From assembly GCF_008014745.1 (NCBI RefSeq), contig NZ_VPFD01000033.1, forward strand, positions 1-57,531: DNA of 57,531 bases, given 5' to 3'. Origin of the DNA: Massilia arenae. Its GTDB lineage: Bacteria > Pseudomonadota > Gammaproteobacteria > Burkholderiales > Burkholderiaceae_D. Under the pieces are notes generated by a model. It worked only from the letters and a program-made list of their open reading frames with translations. It was not told the origin of the DNA and ran no database searches. This document shows, one piece after another, positions 40,789-49,904 of the stretch. The position numbers and the translations under genes are program-made. How positions within the stretch are numbered: the stretch's first letter is position 1; each line of letters opens with the position of its first letter.

Positions 40789-41757
40789 TCAGATCCACTG
40801 TGCTTGATGGTCGATGGTGTCGGGCAGGTAGGTCAGGTATTGCACCATGCGCGGCAGCTTGCCGCGATTGGGTGTGGCGCAATGGGGCAGGGCCTGGTGC
40901 CACAGGGTGAAGTCGCCAGCCTGGCCCGGTACCGGGATCGGCTCCAGGTCGCGCAGCGCCCAGTCGCGCGGATGGACGCCTGCCGGCACCCGCGCCAGCC
41001 ATTCCGGCAGACGCCGGTGAAAGCCGGGAACGCAGTGGAAGGCGCCATCGAGCGGCCCGCAATCGCCGAGGTAGAGCAATCCCTGCAGCCGGAACGGCAT
41101 CGGCAGGGACAGGCTCGCATCCCAGTGCAGGGGGCTGCCCTGGAAGCGCGAGCCGCCGTCCTCGGGTGGATTGAAGCTGACCTTGTCGATGGACGGGTAG
41201 ATCGCCGTGCTGCCGTACAGGTGTTCGCAGACGCGGCGCACCAGCGGCGCGGCGCGGTTGGCCGCCAGCGCCGGGTGGTCATAGAAGTCGAGCATCATGC
41301 CGCGCTTGCCGGGATGCTCGCGATACCAGGAGCCGGGATCGTCGGCGCTGGCGCCGAGGAAGTCCCAGATCGCCTGGCACGCCGCCTCGCACTGCTTGCG
41401 CGGGACGACGCCCGGCAGCACGAGATAGCCATGGCGGTCCCAGAATGCGCGCTGGGCCTCCGACAGCGCGCCATCCTCGATGCAAGCCGCCGCATCCGGG
41501 ACGGCCGGCTGCGGCCGGCCGGTTGCCAGCAGCCAGGTCTCGAACACCTGCCGGTTCGGGCGTTCGCCATACAGGAATTGTAGCGCTGTCTCGATCGAGA
41601 TGCCGCGCCGGTACAGGGCCCGCACCTGGCGTTGCCAGTCCGGTCCGCTGGCGGGGCCGCCCATGCCGACGCTGTGCTGCCGCAAGGCTTCGAGCGCTGC
41701 ATCGTCGTCGTCCAGCCGCGTAGGGAGATCTGTCTCAGGATGTTCTTGCAAGGTCAT
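40789..41757 (-). CDS. Phytanoyl-CoA dioxygenase-like Fe(II)/2-oxoglutarate oxygenase
   Basis: The 322-residue protein has a PhyH-type core: FWDRHGYLVLPGVVPRKQCEAACQAIWDFLG, metal ligands His and Asp in SPLHWDASL, and a distal His in FTLWHQALPHCATPNRG. The first 100 residues are an extra helical region (LYRRGISIETALQFLYGERPNRQVFETWLL) not found in the plain family. It should hydroxylate a small molecule using 2-oxoglutarate and O2. It is the first gene of the two-gene operon with the methyltransferase. The substrate is unknown. Confidence 0.8.
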   Translation of the reverse strand: MTLQEHPETDLPTRLDDDDAALEALRQHSVGMGGPASGPDWQRQVRALYRRGISIETALQFLYGERPNRQVFETWLLATGRPQPAVPDAAACIEDGALSEAQRAFWDRHGYLVLPGVVPRKQCEAACQAIWDFLGASADDPGSWYREHPGKRGMMLDFYDHPALAANRAAPLVRRVCEHLYGSTAIYPSIDKVSFNPPEDGGSRFQGSPLHWDASLSLPMPFRLQGLLYLGDCGPLDGAFHCVPGFHRRLPEWLARVPAGVHPRDWALRDLEPIPVPGQAGDFTLWHQALPHCATPNRGKLPRMVQYLTYLPDTIDHQAQWI

Positions 41758-41875
41758 CGGTCAAGTCCAGGAGGCCGGCGTGATGGGATCGCCACGCGGC
41801 AAACCGATCTGAAGCTTAGCAAAAAGAACAGTTCCTGGACAGAAATTCGTCGCTCCGCTTCTCTGACCGACCACA

Positions 41876-41894
41876 GGCCGGCTGCGCGCCGGCC
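41876..41894 (-). terminator. Hairpin after PPK2
   Basis: GGCCGGC-TGCGC-GCCGGCC forms a seven-pair GC stem six bases beyond the PPK2 stop (reading leftward). It lacks a clear U-run, so it may be a weak or Rho-assisted end. Confidence 0.5.
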
Positions 41895-41899
41895 GTGGA

Positions 41900-42820
41900 C
41901 TAGAACACTTCCGGCACGATAATCTCGGGCGGCACCGGCCGCCGCACATAATCGTCGTGATATTCACGTTCCGGCAGCGCGATCACCGGGCGCTCGACCT
42001 CGACGTAGGGCATCTGCTGCAGCAGGTGATGGATGCAATTCAGGCGCGCACGCTTCTTGTCCACCCCTTGGACCACCCACCAGCGCGCTTCGGGAATATG
42101 GGTCCGCTCGAGCATGATTTCCTTGGCCCGCGTGTATTCTTCCCAGCGCCGGCGCGATTCCAGGTCCATCGGGCTCAGTTTCCACTGCTTGAGCGGATCG
42201 TGGATGCGGCTCAGGAAGCGCGCGTTCTGTTCCTCGTCCGAAATCGAGAACCAGTATTTGATCAGCTGGATGCCCGAGCGCACCAGCATGCGTTCGAATT
42301 CCGGCACCGTCTGGAAGAATTCCTCGTACTGGGCGTCGGTGCAGAAGCCCATCACGCGCTCGACGCCGGCGCGGTTGTACCAGCTGCGGTCGAACAGCAC
42401 GATCTCGCCCGCCGCCGGCAGGTGCGAGACGTAGCGCTGGAAGTACCACTGGGTGCGCTCGCGGTCGTTCGGCGCCGGCAGCGCGGCCACCCGGCACACG
42501 CGTGGATTGAGGCGCTGGGCGATGCGCTTGATGACGCCGCCCTTGCCGGCGGCGTCGCGGCCTTCGAACAGGATCACGACCTTGTGGCCGGTGTGCACGA
42601 CCCAGTCCTGCAGCTTGACCAGCTCGGCCTGCAGACGGAACAGCTCATGGAAATACTGGCGACGGGCTTCCTTCTCCTGCTCGCTGCGGGTAGGCGAGGG
42701 CAGCAGCGTTTCGGGATCGAGGTCGCGGTCGTCGAGTTCCATTTCGAGCTCTTCGTCGTAGCTGTCGGTAAGGTCGCGCTGCACGCGCTGGGAAAGGTCG
42801 GTAGCCTGGACGGTGGACAT
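41900..42820 (-). CDS. ppk2: Polyphosphate kinase 2
   Basis: The 306-residue soluble enzyme moves phosphate between polyphosphate and nucleoside diphosphates. Walker A is FEGRDAAGKGGVIKR (about 85-99) and the lid/Walker B region is IVLFDRSWYNRAGVERVMGF. FERMLVRSGIQLIKYWFSIS, DPLKQWKLSPMDLESR and PEARWWVVQGVDKKRARLNCIHHLL complete the single-domain PPK2 family. An acidic N-terminal tail (about 18-36; many Asp/Glu) precedes the core. It stands alone, with its start facing an intergenic region. Confidence 0.93.
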   Translation of the reverse strand: MSTVQATDLSQRVQRDLTDSYDEELEMELDDRDLDPETLLPSPTRSEQEKEARRQYFHELFRLQAELVKLQDWVVHTGHKVVILFEGRDAAGKGGVIKRIAQRLNPRVCRVAALPAPNDRERTQWYFQRYVSHLPAAGEIVLFDRSWYNRAGVERVMGFCTDAQYEEFFQTVPEFERMLVRSGIQLIKYWFSISDEEQNARFLSRIHDPLKQWKLSPMDLESRRRWEEYTRAKEIMLERTHIPEARWWVVQGVDKKRARLNCIHHLLQQMPYVEVERPVIALPEREYHDDYVRRPVPPEIIVPEVF

Positions 42821-42993
42821 GGTGTCATCCTTTGAAAAAAGAAATCCGCCGAGTGCAGCGTCGACGGATGAATGACCGTTTCGTGTACAACCGCACCGGG
42901 AAACCGTCCCAGTCTAGCGCCGGGACATGTCACCTGTATGACAAGGCGCATCGTTCAAGGTGCCATGGGTGCCGTTGCCAGCCGCACTGCCAC

Positions 42994-43105
42994 GTGACCG
43001 TCGTGGCTGCGCTGGTGGGCTACGCCGACCAGGGCTATTTCACGCGGCGTTTCCGGCTGGCGGTGGGGGTGACGCCGGCGCGCTATGCGCGGCAGGGCGG
43101 AGCTG
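42994..43105 (+). pseudogene. Remnant of AraC-family regulator (C-terminal HTH)
   Basis: Only the end of an AraC-type DNA-binding domain is left: VAALVGYADQGYFTRRFRLAVGVTPARYARQGG, with the family signature GYADQGYFTRRFR...G.TP..YR. Nothing upstream in any frame continues it, so it is a decayed fragment. The rest of the 331-base gap between PPK2 and 43152 shows no gene. Confidence 0.65.
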
Positions 43106-43151
43106 GGCGAACGCATGCTATACTGACGCCGTTCCGACTCTCGCTGCGTAT

Positions 43152-43535
43152 ATGAGACGATTTTTCGTCATCTGCCTGACCCTGCTGCTCCCCCTGAATA
43201 TGTTTGCCCTGGCCATGGCCGCATCCGCGATGCAGCCGGCCGGCGCGACGGAACACGTCACACCCTCCGAAGTCCTCATCCATACTGCTGCGCTCGAAAC
43301 CGATGCGGCGGTGCCCCTGTTCGCCGATGCCTACCTGTCGGGCGGTTACGATTGCCAGGCCGGCTGCGAGATCGATCCCGACGAACCGCCAGCCGGCGCC
43401 GACGTCCACGACTCCGTCTACGAAGACCTCGGCCTGCAAGTGGACGGCGCCCCGGGAGGCGCGATCGCGCCCCCGGCGCCGCCACGCGCCAATCACTCCT
43501 CGTTTCCACCGCTAAAACCCCCGCGCATGGCCTGA
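43152..43535 (+). CDS. Small exported protein of unknown function
   Basis: The 127-residue protein has a clear signal peptide (MRRFFVICLTLLLPLNMFALAMAASA). The mature part is acidic in the middle (two Cys in YDCQAGCEIDPDEPPAGAD) and Pro-rich at the end. The signal wording slightly recalls small metal-response proteins of CzcI type, but no metal genes are near. The next gene, TerC-like, follows 135 bases later in the same direction. Confidence 0.5.
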   Translation: MRRFFVICLTLLLPLNMFALAMAASAMQPAGATEHVTPSEVLIHTAALETDAAVPLFADAYLSGGYDCQAGCEIDPDEPPAGADVHDSVYEDLGLQVDGAPGGAIAPPAPPRANHSSFPPLKPPRMA

Positions 43536-43670
43536 GGGCCTGTTTCGCCGCCTGCGCGGCGCCCCCTGGCCGATCACGATCCCCGCATCGCGGCGCACGT
43601 CACCCGACTGCGCCGCCGTGCCCGCGATCGCGGCCGCGACACACATTTAGCAAAATAACGAGGTAATACC

Positions 43671-45272
43671 ATGGAATGGCTATTCGACCCGGCAATCTGG
43701 GCGGGTCTGCTCACACTCGTTGTCCTGGAAATCGTCCTGGGCATCGACAACCTGATCTTCATCGCGATCCTGGCCGACAAGCTGCCCCCGCACCAGCGCG
43801 ACAAGGCGCGCCTGATCGGCCTGACCCTGGCCATGCTGATGCGCCTGGGCCTGCTGACCATCGTGTCCTGGCTGGTGACACTCACCACGCCGCTGTTCGC
43901 GCTGGGACCATGGTCGCCCTCCGGGCGCGACCTGATCCTGCTGCTGGGCGGCGTGTTCCTGCTGTTCAAGGCCACCGTCGAGCTGCACGAACGCCTGGAA
44001 GGCGTGACCCACGTCCACACCCAGTCGAAGGTGTATGCCAGCTTCGGCGCCGTAATCGTGCAGATCGTGGTGCTGGACGCCGTATTCTCGCTCGACGCCG
44101 TGATCACCGCGGTCGGCATGGTCGATGAGCTGGGCGTCATGATGGCGGCCGTGATCATCTCGATCGGTGTCATGATCCTGGCGTCCAAGCCGCTGACCCG
44201 CTTCGTTAACGCACATCCGACCGTGGTCGTGCTGTGCCTGAGTTTCCTCTTGATGATCGGCCTGTCGCTGGTGGCCGAGGGCCTGGGCTTCCACATCCCG
44301 AAAGGTTATCTGTACGCGGCGATCGGCTTCTCGATCCTGATCGAAGCCCTGAACCAGTTCGCGCGCCGTAACTTCCTCAAGAACGAGGCGCGCATGCCGC
44401 TGCGCGACCGCACCGCAGACACCGTGCTGCGCCTGATGGGCGGCAAGCGGCGCCAGGATGCCGAGCCGGATGCCCACGACGAGGAGCAGGAAGAAGCACA
44501 GGCCTTCGGCGTCGAGGAGCGCAATATGGTCAGCGGCGTGCTGACCCTGGCCGACCGCTCGATCCGTTCGATCATGACGCCGCGTTCCGAGATGTCCTGG
44601 GTCAACCTCGACGACGAGGCCGACGACATCCTGCGCCAGCTGCAGGAGTCGCCGCACAGCCGGATGCCGGTCGGCCGTGGCCAGCTCGACAACCTGGTCG
44701 GCATCGCCCGCACCAAGGACCTGATCAGCCAGCTGGTGCTGCAGGCGCGCATCGACGACGGCGTCGTCGACGGCGATGGCCCTAATGGTCCCAATGGTCC
44801 CAATGGTCCAATACGGAAGCCGATCCTGCTGCCCGATACCGCCGGCGTCCTCAAGGCCATGGACACGCTCAAGCGCGCCCACGGCCAGCTGGTGCTGGTG
44901 ACCGACGAATTCGGCATCGTCCAGGGCCTCTTGACCCCGGTCGACATCCTGGAGGCGATCGCCGGTGAATTCCCCGACGAGGATGAGCAGCTGGCGATCC
45001 AGCCGAAGGGACCCGGCGAGTGGGAAGTCATCGGCACGGCCGACCTGCACCAGCTGGAGCAGGTGCTGGAGACCGAGGGCCTGGTGAGCGTCGACGACGA
45101 CTACACCTCGCTGGCCGGCTTCCTGCTGGCGCGCTTCGAGAGCATGCCGGAGCCGGGCCAGGAGATCGAGATCGACGGCCTGCGCTACCGCATCCTGAGC
45201 GTGGAAGAGCGCCGCATCGCCAAGGTGCTGGTCCAGCGCATCGTGGCCGACGACGCCGAACAGGCCGCCTGA
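43671..45272 (+). CDS. TerC-CBS-CorC/HlyC fusion membrane protein
   Basis: The 533-residue inner-membrane protein combines a TerC domain (about 1-235, seven helices; LEIVLGIDNLIFIAILAD and VLDAVFSLDAVITAVGM are the ion-site motifs), a CBS pair (about 290-440; RSIRSIMTPRSEMSWV, FGIVQGLLTPVDILEAIAGEFPDE) and a CorC_HlyC domain (about 445-530; DYTSLAGFLLARF). The family (YegH/YoaE type) is linked to metal-ion export, perhaps manganese at secretion. A GPNGPNGPNGP insert interrupts the region between the CBS motifs. Start has ACGAGG upstream. Confidence 0.88.
   Translation: MEWLFDPAIWAGLLTLVVLEIVLGIDNLIFIAILADKLPPHQRDKARLIGLTLAMLMRLGLLTIVSWLVTLTTPLFALGPWSPSGRDLILLLGGVFLLFKATVELHERLEGVTHVHTQSKVYASFGAVIVQIVVLDAVFSLDAVITAVGMVDELGVMMAAVIISIGVMILASKPLTRFVNAHPTVVVLCLSFLLMIGLSLVAEGLGFHIPKGYLYAAIGFSILIEALNQFARRNFLKNEARMPLRDRTADTVLRLMGGKRRQDAEPDAHDEEQEEAQAFGVEERNMVSGVLTLADRSIRSIMTPRSEMSWVNLDDEADDILRQLQESPHSRMPVGRGQLDNLVGIARTKDLISQLVLQARIDDGVVDGDGPNGPNGPNGPIRKPILLPDTAGVLKAMDTLKRAHGQLVLVTDEFGIVQGLLTPVDILEAIAGEFPDEDEQLAIQPKGPGEWEVIGTADLHQLEQVLETEGLVSVDDDYTSLAGFLLARFESMPEPGQEIEIDGLRYRILSVEERRIAKVLVQRIVADDAEQAA
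44781..44807 (+). repeat. In-frame 9-base tandem repeat
   Basis: Three copies of CCNAATGGT code for a collagen-like GPNGPNGPN linker in the CBS part of the TerC fusion. Slippage would change the loop length by three residues without frameshift. Confidence 0.8.
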
Positions 45273-45309
45273 ACCCATTTTTTACCGCAACCGTACCAAG
45301 AAGGACATC

Positions 45310-46185
45310 ATGAAACGTACTCTTTTGTTTATCGCGACTAACCTGGGCATCATGCTGGTGCTGGGCATCACCGCCAGCCTGCTGGGCGTGAACCGCTTCC
45401 TCACCTCGAACGGCCTTGATCTGACCAAGCTGCTGATGTTCGCCGGCCTGATGGGCTTTGGCGGCGCCTTCATCTCGCTGCTGCTGTCGAAACCGATCGC
45501 CAAGTGGTCGACCAAGGCGCGTGTGATCACCCAGCCGTCCAATTCGACCGAACAGTGGTTGCTCAACACGGTGGCGGCCCAGGCCCAGCGCGCCGGCATC
45601 GGCATGCCCGAGGTGGCGATCTATGAGGGCGAGCCGAACGCCTTCGCTACCGGCGCCACCAAGAACTCGTCGCTGGTCGCGGTGTCGACCGGCTTGCTGC
45701 AGTCGATGACCGAGCAGGAAGTCGAGGCCGTCCTGGCCCACGAGGTAGCCCACATCGCCAACGGCGACATGGTCACGCTGACCCTGATCCAGGGCGTGGT
45801 CAACACCTTCGTGATCTTCATCGCGCGCATCGTCGGCTACTTCGTGGACGGCATGCTGCGCAAGAATGACGAAGAGAACACCGCTCCCGGTATCGGCTAC
45901 ATGGTCACCGTGATCGTGTGCGAGATCGTGTTCGGCATCCTGGCCAGCATCATCGTGGCCTGGTTCTCACGCCAGCGCGAGTTCCGCGCCGACTGCGGCG
46001 CCGCCAACATCATGGGCCAGTCGCAGCCGATGGTCGCGGCCCTGCGCCGCCTGGGCGGCATGGCCGAAGGCGAGCTGCCGAAGAATATGAGCGCATTCGG
46101 AATTTCGGGCAAGGGCGGCGCGATGGCGCTGTTCTCGAGCCATCCGCCGATCGAAGAGCGGATCGCCGCCCTGCAGGCGCGCTGA
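45310..46185 (+). CDS. htpX: HtpX membrane zinc protease
   Basis: The 291-residue inner-membrane M48 protease breaks down misfolded membrane proteins. Two N-terminal helices (about 5-25 and 37-58), zinc site HEVAH at 144-148 followed by IANGDM, two more helices (about 155-215), and the third ligand Glu in RQREFRADCGAANIM. SSHPPIEERIAALQ closes it. It follows the TerC gene by 37 bases with AAGGAC upstream and is probably co-transcribed, which would join two membrane-stress functions. Confidence 0.96.
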   Translation: MKRTLLFIATNLGIMLVLGITASLLGVNRFLTSNGLDLTKLLMFAGLMGFGGAFISLLLSKPIAKWSTKARVITQPSNSTEQWLLNTVAAQAQRAGIGMPEVAIYEGEPNAFATGATKNSSLVAVSTGLLQSMTEQEVEAVLAHEVAHIANGDMVTLTLIQGVVNTFVIFIARIVGYFVDGMLRKNDEENTAPGIGYMVTVIVCEIVFGILASIIVAWFSRQREFRADCGAANIMGQSQPMVAALRRLGGMAEGELPKNMSAFGISGKGGAMALFSSHPPIEERIAALQAR

Positions 46186-46190
46186 GCCTT

Positions 46191-46811
46191 TCAGGGGCAG
46201 GGGCAGGGGGATTCGCCGGGCTGGTAGCCGAACGATTCCACCGGCACGATCGTGGTCGCCCGGTGCAGTGGCACGCGCAGGTCGACGAACGGCAGCATCA
46301 TGCGCGAGCGCACCAGCGGGCACTCGCCGGCGCCGTCGTCTGCGGTGCCGCAGACGCGGACCTGGACGAAGCGGATGCAGTTCGCGGCATTCGGATTGGT
46401 CATGCAGACCTGCCGGTTGCGGGCGGCGGAGTTGGGGATCGAACCCGGGGCGACCGGCGCCAGGCTCAGTTTATCGTCGTCCGGGTCGCGGGTCAGGGCC
46501 AGGTAGTCGATGCGCAGGCGGGTGTCGGACACCGGCGGCGCCAGCGGCAGTTCGCCGGGACCGGTGCGAAACAGCGCCGCGTACTTGAGCCGGGCGATGC
46601 CGGCGCTGTCGGTCGGGTACACGTGCGCCGCGCTCGAGGCGGCGCGGCGCGTCACTTCCTGCAGCGTGCCGTAGACGTACAGCATGCGCGCGACCTCGAT
46701 GAGGCCGAACAGGATCGTGAAGAAGATCCACGCCAGCAGCGCGAACTCGACCGCGGCGGTACCGCGCTGGGCGCGATGGGGATGCCGCCTGGATGGATCA
46801 CTTGCCGACAT
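46191..46811 (-). CDS. TadE-like pseudopilin
   Basis: The 206-residue protein has a short basic leader, then the TadE motif RGTAAVEFALLAWIFFTILFGLIEVARMLYVYGTLQEVTRRAAS, a single N-terminal membrane helix with the Glu that follows the processing site. It ends CPCP. It is the last gene of a three-gene minus-strand operon and overlaps its neighbour by 14 bases. Tad pseudopilins act with a Flp secretion apparatus, which is not in the window. Confidence 0.82.
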   Translation of the reverse strand: MSASDPSRRHPHRAQRGTAAVEFALLAWIFFTILFGLIEVARMLYVYGTLQEVTRRAASSAAHVYPTDSAGIARLKYAALFRTGPGELPLAPPVSDTRLRIDYLALTRDPDDDKLSLAPVAPGSIPNSAARNRQVCMTNPNAANCIRFVQVRVCGTADDGAGECPLVRSRMMLPFVDLRVPLHRATTIVPVESFGYQPGESPCPCP

Positions 46812-47274
46812 AAGGCGTCACCGCGTTGACCTCGATCGGCAAGCCCCACGGGCCGAGGTAGGTATGGAAGATGGGGTCGTGCATATAGAACATGATCGAA
46901 ACCTTGACCGTGCGCGGCACCGTGCCCGCCCGGAAACCGCAGCTGTTGCTATCGCACAGCACGTCAGCGTCGCGCAGTTCTTCGCCCGGCGCCAGCTCAC
47001 CCAGCTCTCTTCGTGCGATCTCGAGCGCGACCTCCTTGGCCTGGACGGCGAGGGCGGGCGCGCGCATCTCGACGACCGGTACCATGGACATATAGCGCGA
47101 CGCGTCTTGCGCCGCCTTCTGCGCAACCGTGTAATGCCACATATAGCGCGCGCAAAAGATCATGGGCGCCAGCGCGAGGGCCAGGCAGGGCAGCAGCACG
47201 GCGAATTCCACGGCGGCGGAGCCGCGCTGGCGGCGTCCTGGGGCGCATCCGCGCCAGGCAAGTCTGAGGTTCAT
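46798..47274 (-). CDS. TadE/TadF-like pseudopilin
   Basis: The 158-residue protein has the TadE-like start RQRGSAAVEFAVLLPCLALALAPMIFCARYMWHYTVAQKAAQDASRYM. The rest is a small soluble domain with two Cys (DVLCDSNSCGF). Its ATG overlaps the stop of the TadG-like gene (ATGA), and its end overlaps the start of the next pseudopilin, so all three are translationally coupled. Confidence 0.82.
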   Translation of the reverse strand: MNLRLAWRGCAPGRRQRGSAAVEFAVLLPCLALALAPMIFCARYMWHYTVAQKAAQDASRYMSMVPVVEMRAPALAVQAKEVALEIARRELGELAPGEELRDADVLCDSNSCGFRAGTVPRTVKVSIMFYMHDPIFHTYLGPWGLPIEVNAVTPYVGK

Positions 47275-48785
47275 GGATAGAGCTCCACTGCGCTGGGGAT
47301 CGATTGCTCGGACGCTACTCCGGCGAATTCGGCAATGAGGGTATTGCTGGTGGCCGGCACGGTCATGAAGAATTTTCCGACACCGAGCACGGTGGCCGCG
47401 ACGTTGGCGCCGGTCGGCGCTGCGCTCGCGCATGACAGCAGCGGTACGTACAGCACCCGCCGCAGCGGGCTCGCGTATTTCAGGCGCGTGCCCGCAGGTG
47501 ACGTCACGGTGGGCGGATTCATGGTGTTGAACGGATTGTAGGGGGTGTACTGGCCCGTGCCGGGATAGTTGCTGGAGGAGATGCCGGTCCGGTACAGATT
47601 GGGCCAATCGGCGGTGGAGAACGGCGTGTAGCCGCCGGACGGCTCGGGAACCCCGGCAGTGTAGGAAGAGAACTTGACCGCCTTGGCGTACGACCACAGC
47701 GGCCCGAAAGCGCCGGCGTCGGCGGGGGGCGGGCCGCTGGCGGGAGGAGGCAGGTCGGCCACGGTCTCGAGCCGGCCGCGTTCGTCGGTGGTCAGGGCGG
47801 CGGCAAGGCCGGTGGCCGGAGACATCCACGGCGCGCCGCCCACGGTGTCGTAGGTGTAGGCCCGGATATTGGTATCGGGCGGTGCGCCGATGGGGAAGCA
47901 CAGGTCCTGGCCGAAGTCGTCGAAGCGCGAGTTGAGCTGGGTGGCGAGGTTGGCAAGCGGGGCCGTCTGCGCCAGCGCCGAGACCCGGATCGGGCCGCCC
48001 GTCAGGCGCGGCATCCAGAGGGAGGAGGTGCACACGAAAGGCCCCAGGATTGTCGGATTGAGCGAGGTGCTCGACATGCCAGGCGGAACGACCGGATTGA
48101 TCATGTAGCGCGCCGCCGTGGTGCCGCGCGGGTTGAGCTGCATCAGGTCGTAGCTGACGCCGCGCCGGAAACCGTGCTCGACCAGTTCATCGGCGCTGAC
48201 CCCGGTATTGACACGCGCGCTGGCGCGGGTTTCCGACATCGCGCAGATGGCGAGCGGCAGCGCGCTGATGCCGCTGCGTCCGGCGATCGCCGTGTCGGCC
48301 ACTTCCACGGTGGCCAGGCTGTCCGAGAGGACGCGCATGAAGATGGTGCTGATGCCGGCCGACACCGCGCCGAGCTGGGCGGTATCCACCTTCGCGTAGA
48401 AGTGGGCAGCGCCGTCGCCGGCGCCTTCGGCGCCCACCCAGCTGCCGCCGTGCGCCGGCGTGGTGCCGAAGCTGAGCGCGGCATCGTTCCATACGATCGC
48501 GGTGCTGTAGCGGTAGATGAAGCGCTCGGCGGCTTCGCGCGCACGGGTTCTGGCGGCCGTGATGCCGCTGCTCTTGCCGTTGAGTTCCTTGGCGGCGGCC
48601 AGCGCCGCGGCCTTGGCCATGCCGCTCAGCTCGACCTTGCGGTTGTAGACCATGCCCATGTCCAGCGCCAGGCCGGCGAATGCCACCACCAGCACCAGCA
48701 ACGGCACGAACATGATGGCGAAGGCGCCGCCCTGGGGTGCCGGTCCAGGCTGGCGCTGCCGTGGCGGATGTCGACCCGATACCAT
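47271..48785 (-). CDS. TadG-like protein (Flp pilus assembly)
   Basis: The 504-residue protein has GGAFAIMFVPLLVLVVAFAGLALDMGMVYNRKVELSGMAKAAALAAAKELNG, the TadG N-terminal helix with Asp-Met and the linked repeat of Ala-rich helix. A long extracytoplasmic domain follows, with no von Willebrand MIDAS motif visible. It is first of the three-gene operon. TadE, TadF and TadG normally anchor or shape Flp pili; the Tad ATPase and prepilin genes must lie elsewhere or the set serves another secretion role. Confidence 0.82.
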   Translation of the reverse strand: MVSGRHPPRQRQPGPAPQGGAFAIMFVPLLVLVVAFAGLALDMGMVYNRKVELSGMAKAAALAAAKELNGKSSGITAARTRAREAAERFIYRYSTAIVWNDAALSFGTTPAHGGSWVGAEGAGDGAAHFYAKVDTAQLGAVSAGISTIFMRVLSDSLATVEVADTAIAGRSGISALPLAICAMSETRASARVNTGVSADELVEHGFRRGVSYDLMQLNPRGTTAARYMINPVVPPGMSSTSLNPTILGPFVCTSSLWMPRLTGGPIRVSALAQTAPLANLATQLNSRFDDFGQDLCFPIGAPPDTNIRAYTYDTVGGAPWMSPATGLAAALTTDERGRLETVADLPPPASGPPPADAGAFGPLWSYAKAVKFSSYTAGVPEPSGGYTPFSTADWPNLYRTGISSSNYPGTGQYTPYNPFNTMNPPTVTSPAGTRLKYASPLRRVLYVPLLSCASAAPTGANVAATVLGVGKFFMTVPATSNTLIAEFAGVASEQSIPSAVELYP

Positions 48786-48857
48786 TGCGTTTCCTTATCG
48801 ATTCCTGGCAGCGTTGCAGGAGCAAATCGAACCTGAGTCGATTCTATCGATGAGGGG

Positions 48858-49904
48858 TTAGCGCCTATTGATCTTCAACAGTTGATCGGGAACAGTTGGT
48901 GCGGCGATGCCCGGCACGCCGGCCCGGATCGCCTGCGAAAAGTCGTGCGCATTGGTATCGGAAGCTTGCGCGCGTGCATTGATGTGACCACGAGCGCGCA
49001 AGACCGCGTAGGGCAGGCCCGGGGTGAGCGCGCCCTGGTCGTAGGCGTATTCGGCGAAGTGCCCCGACGCCAGCAGGCGGTAGTCGAGCGGCAGGGCGGG
49101 ATCGATCTGGCGCGCCAGTTCGAACAGGATCGTGGTGCAGTTGCTGGTCAGGGTATTGTAGAACTCCGGCTGGCGCCGCAGCCGCTCGGCGCGCGCCAGG
49201 TAGTCCAGCAACACCGAACGCAGCTGCGCGGGTGTCGCCCGCAGCCGGTACAGATAGACTTGTTCGCCGCGCGCATTGCTGCGCGTGCGGATCAGGTCGC
49301 GCTCGTCGGACGCGACGATCACCTGCTCGAACTTGCGGAAGAACCCGCCGATGGCGGAAAATTCCTCGTTTCGCTCCTTGCGGATCTCGAGCGAGAACAC
49401 CAGTCGTTGGCCGTCGCTGAAGCCGAACGACACCAGGGTGTGGGCGATGTGCGGCCCCATCCAGTAGGACAAGACCAGGTCGGCCGACTCGAGCCGGGAC
49501 AGGTCGTAGCGCCGGGTTTCCCAACGCGGCGTGTAGTCGGTCTCGGTGCGCCACTCGAAGGCGCGTACATTGCGCAGCTCCAGGCGGTCACCGTCGACCG
49601 ACGACTCGAGCAGGCGCGCGACGTCGTCAGCCCACGGCCGATCGTGGGACGGCGCGAGCGACTGCCACCATCCCAGCATTGCAAGCGCTGCCAGCGCGCC
49701 CGCCAGCAGCAGCCGGCGCTCGTGGCGCCAGCCGGGCGCGCGCGCCAATACCTGCGCCATGGCCAGGCCGAGCAGGGTCCAGGCGCCGCCGATGGCCAGC
49801 GCAAGCGCCGGCGCCAGCTGGAACCACAGCGCAAGTGCGCCCCACGCCGTCACCGCCACGACCGGCAGCACCAGCAAGCCCCTGACCAGCCGCTTCCAGT
49901 TCAT
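48858..49904 (-). CDS. DUF4105 membrane protein (Lnb-like)
   Basis: The 348-residue protein has three N-terminal membrane helices (about 8-85), then the DUF4105 domain with VRAFEWRTETDYTPRWETRRYDLSRLESADLVLSYW, FSDGQRLVFSLEIRKERNEEFSAIGGFFRKFEQVIVASDERDLI and the Cys site FYNTLTSNCTTILFELAR. The domain is related to the Lnb lipoprotein N-acyltransferase, a papain-like fold with catalytic Cys. It should work in the periplasm on envelope lipids or proteins. Its start overlaps the permease stop (ATGA). Confidence 0.83.
   Translation of the reverse strand: MNWKRLVRGLLVLPVVAVTAWGALALWFQLAPALALAIGGAWTLLGLAMAQVLARAPGWRHERRLLLAGALAALAMLGWWQSLAPSHDRPWADDVARLLESSVDGDRLELRNVRAFEWRTETDYTPRWETRRYDLSRLESADLVLSYWMGPHIAHTLVSFGFSDGQRLVFSLEIRKERNEEFSAIGGFFRKFEQVIVASDERDLIRTRSNARGEQVYLYRLRATPAQLRSVLLDYLARAERLRRQPEFYNTLTSNCTTILFELARQIDPALPLDYRLLASGHFAEYAYDQGALTPGLPYAVLRARGHINARAQASDTNAHDFSQAIRAGVPGIAAPTVPDQLLKINRR

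Noticed and set aside
43536..43670. Possible manganese (yybP-ykoY) riboswitch before the TerC-like gene
   Set aside because: TerC-type genes often carry this riboswitch, but I could not find its conserved core. GC-rich hairpins here are nonspecific.
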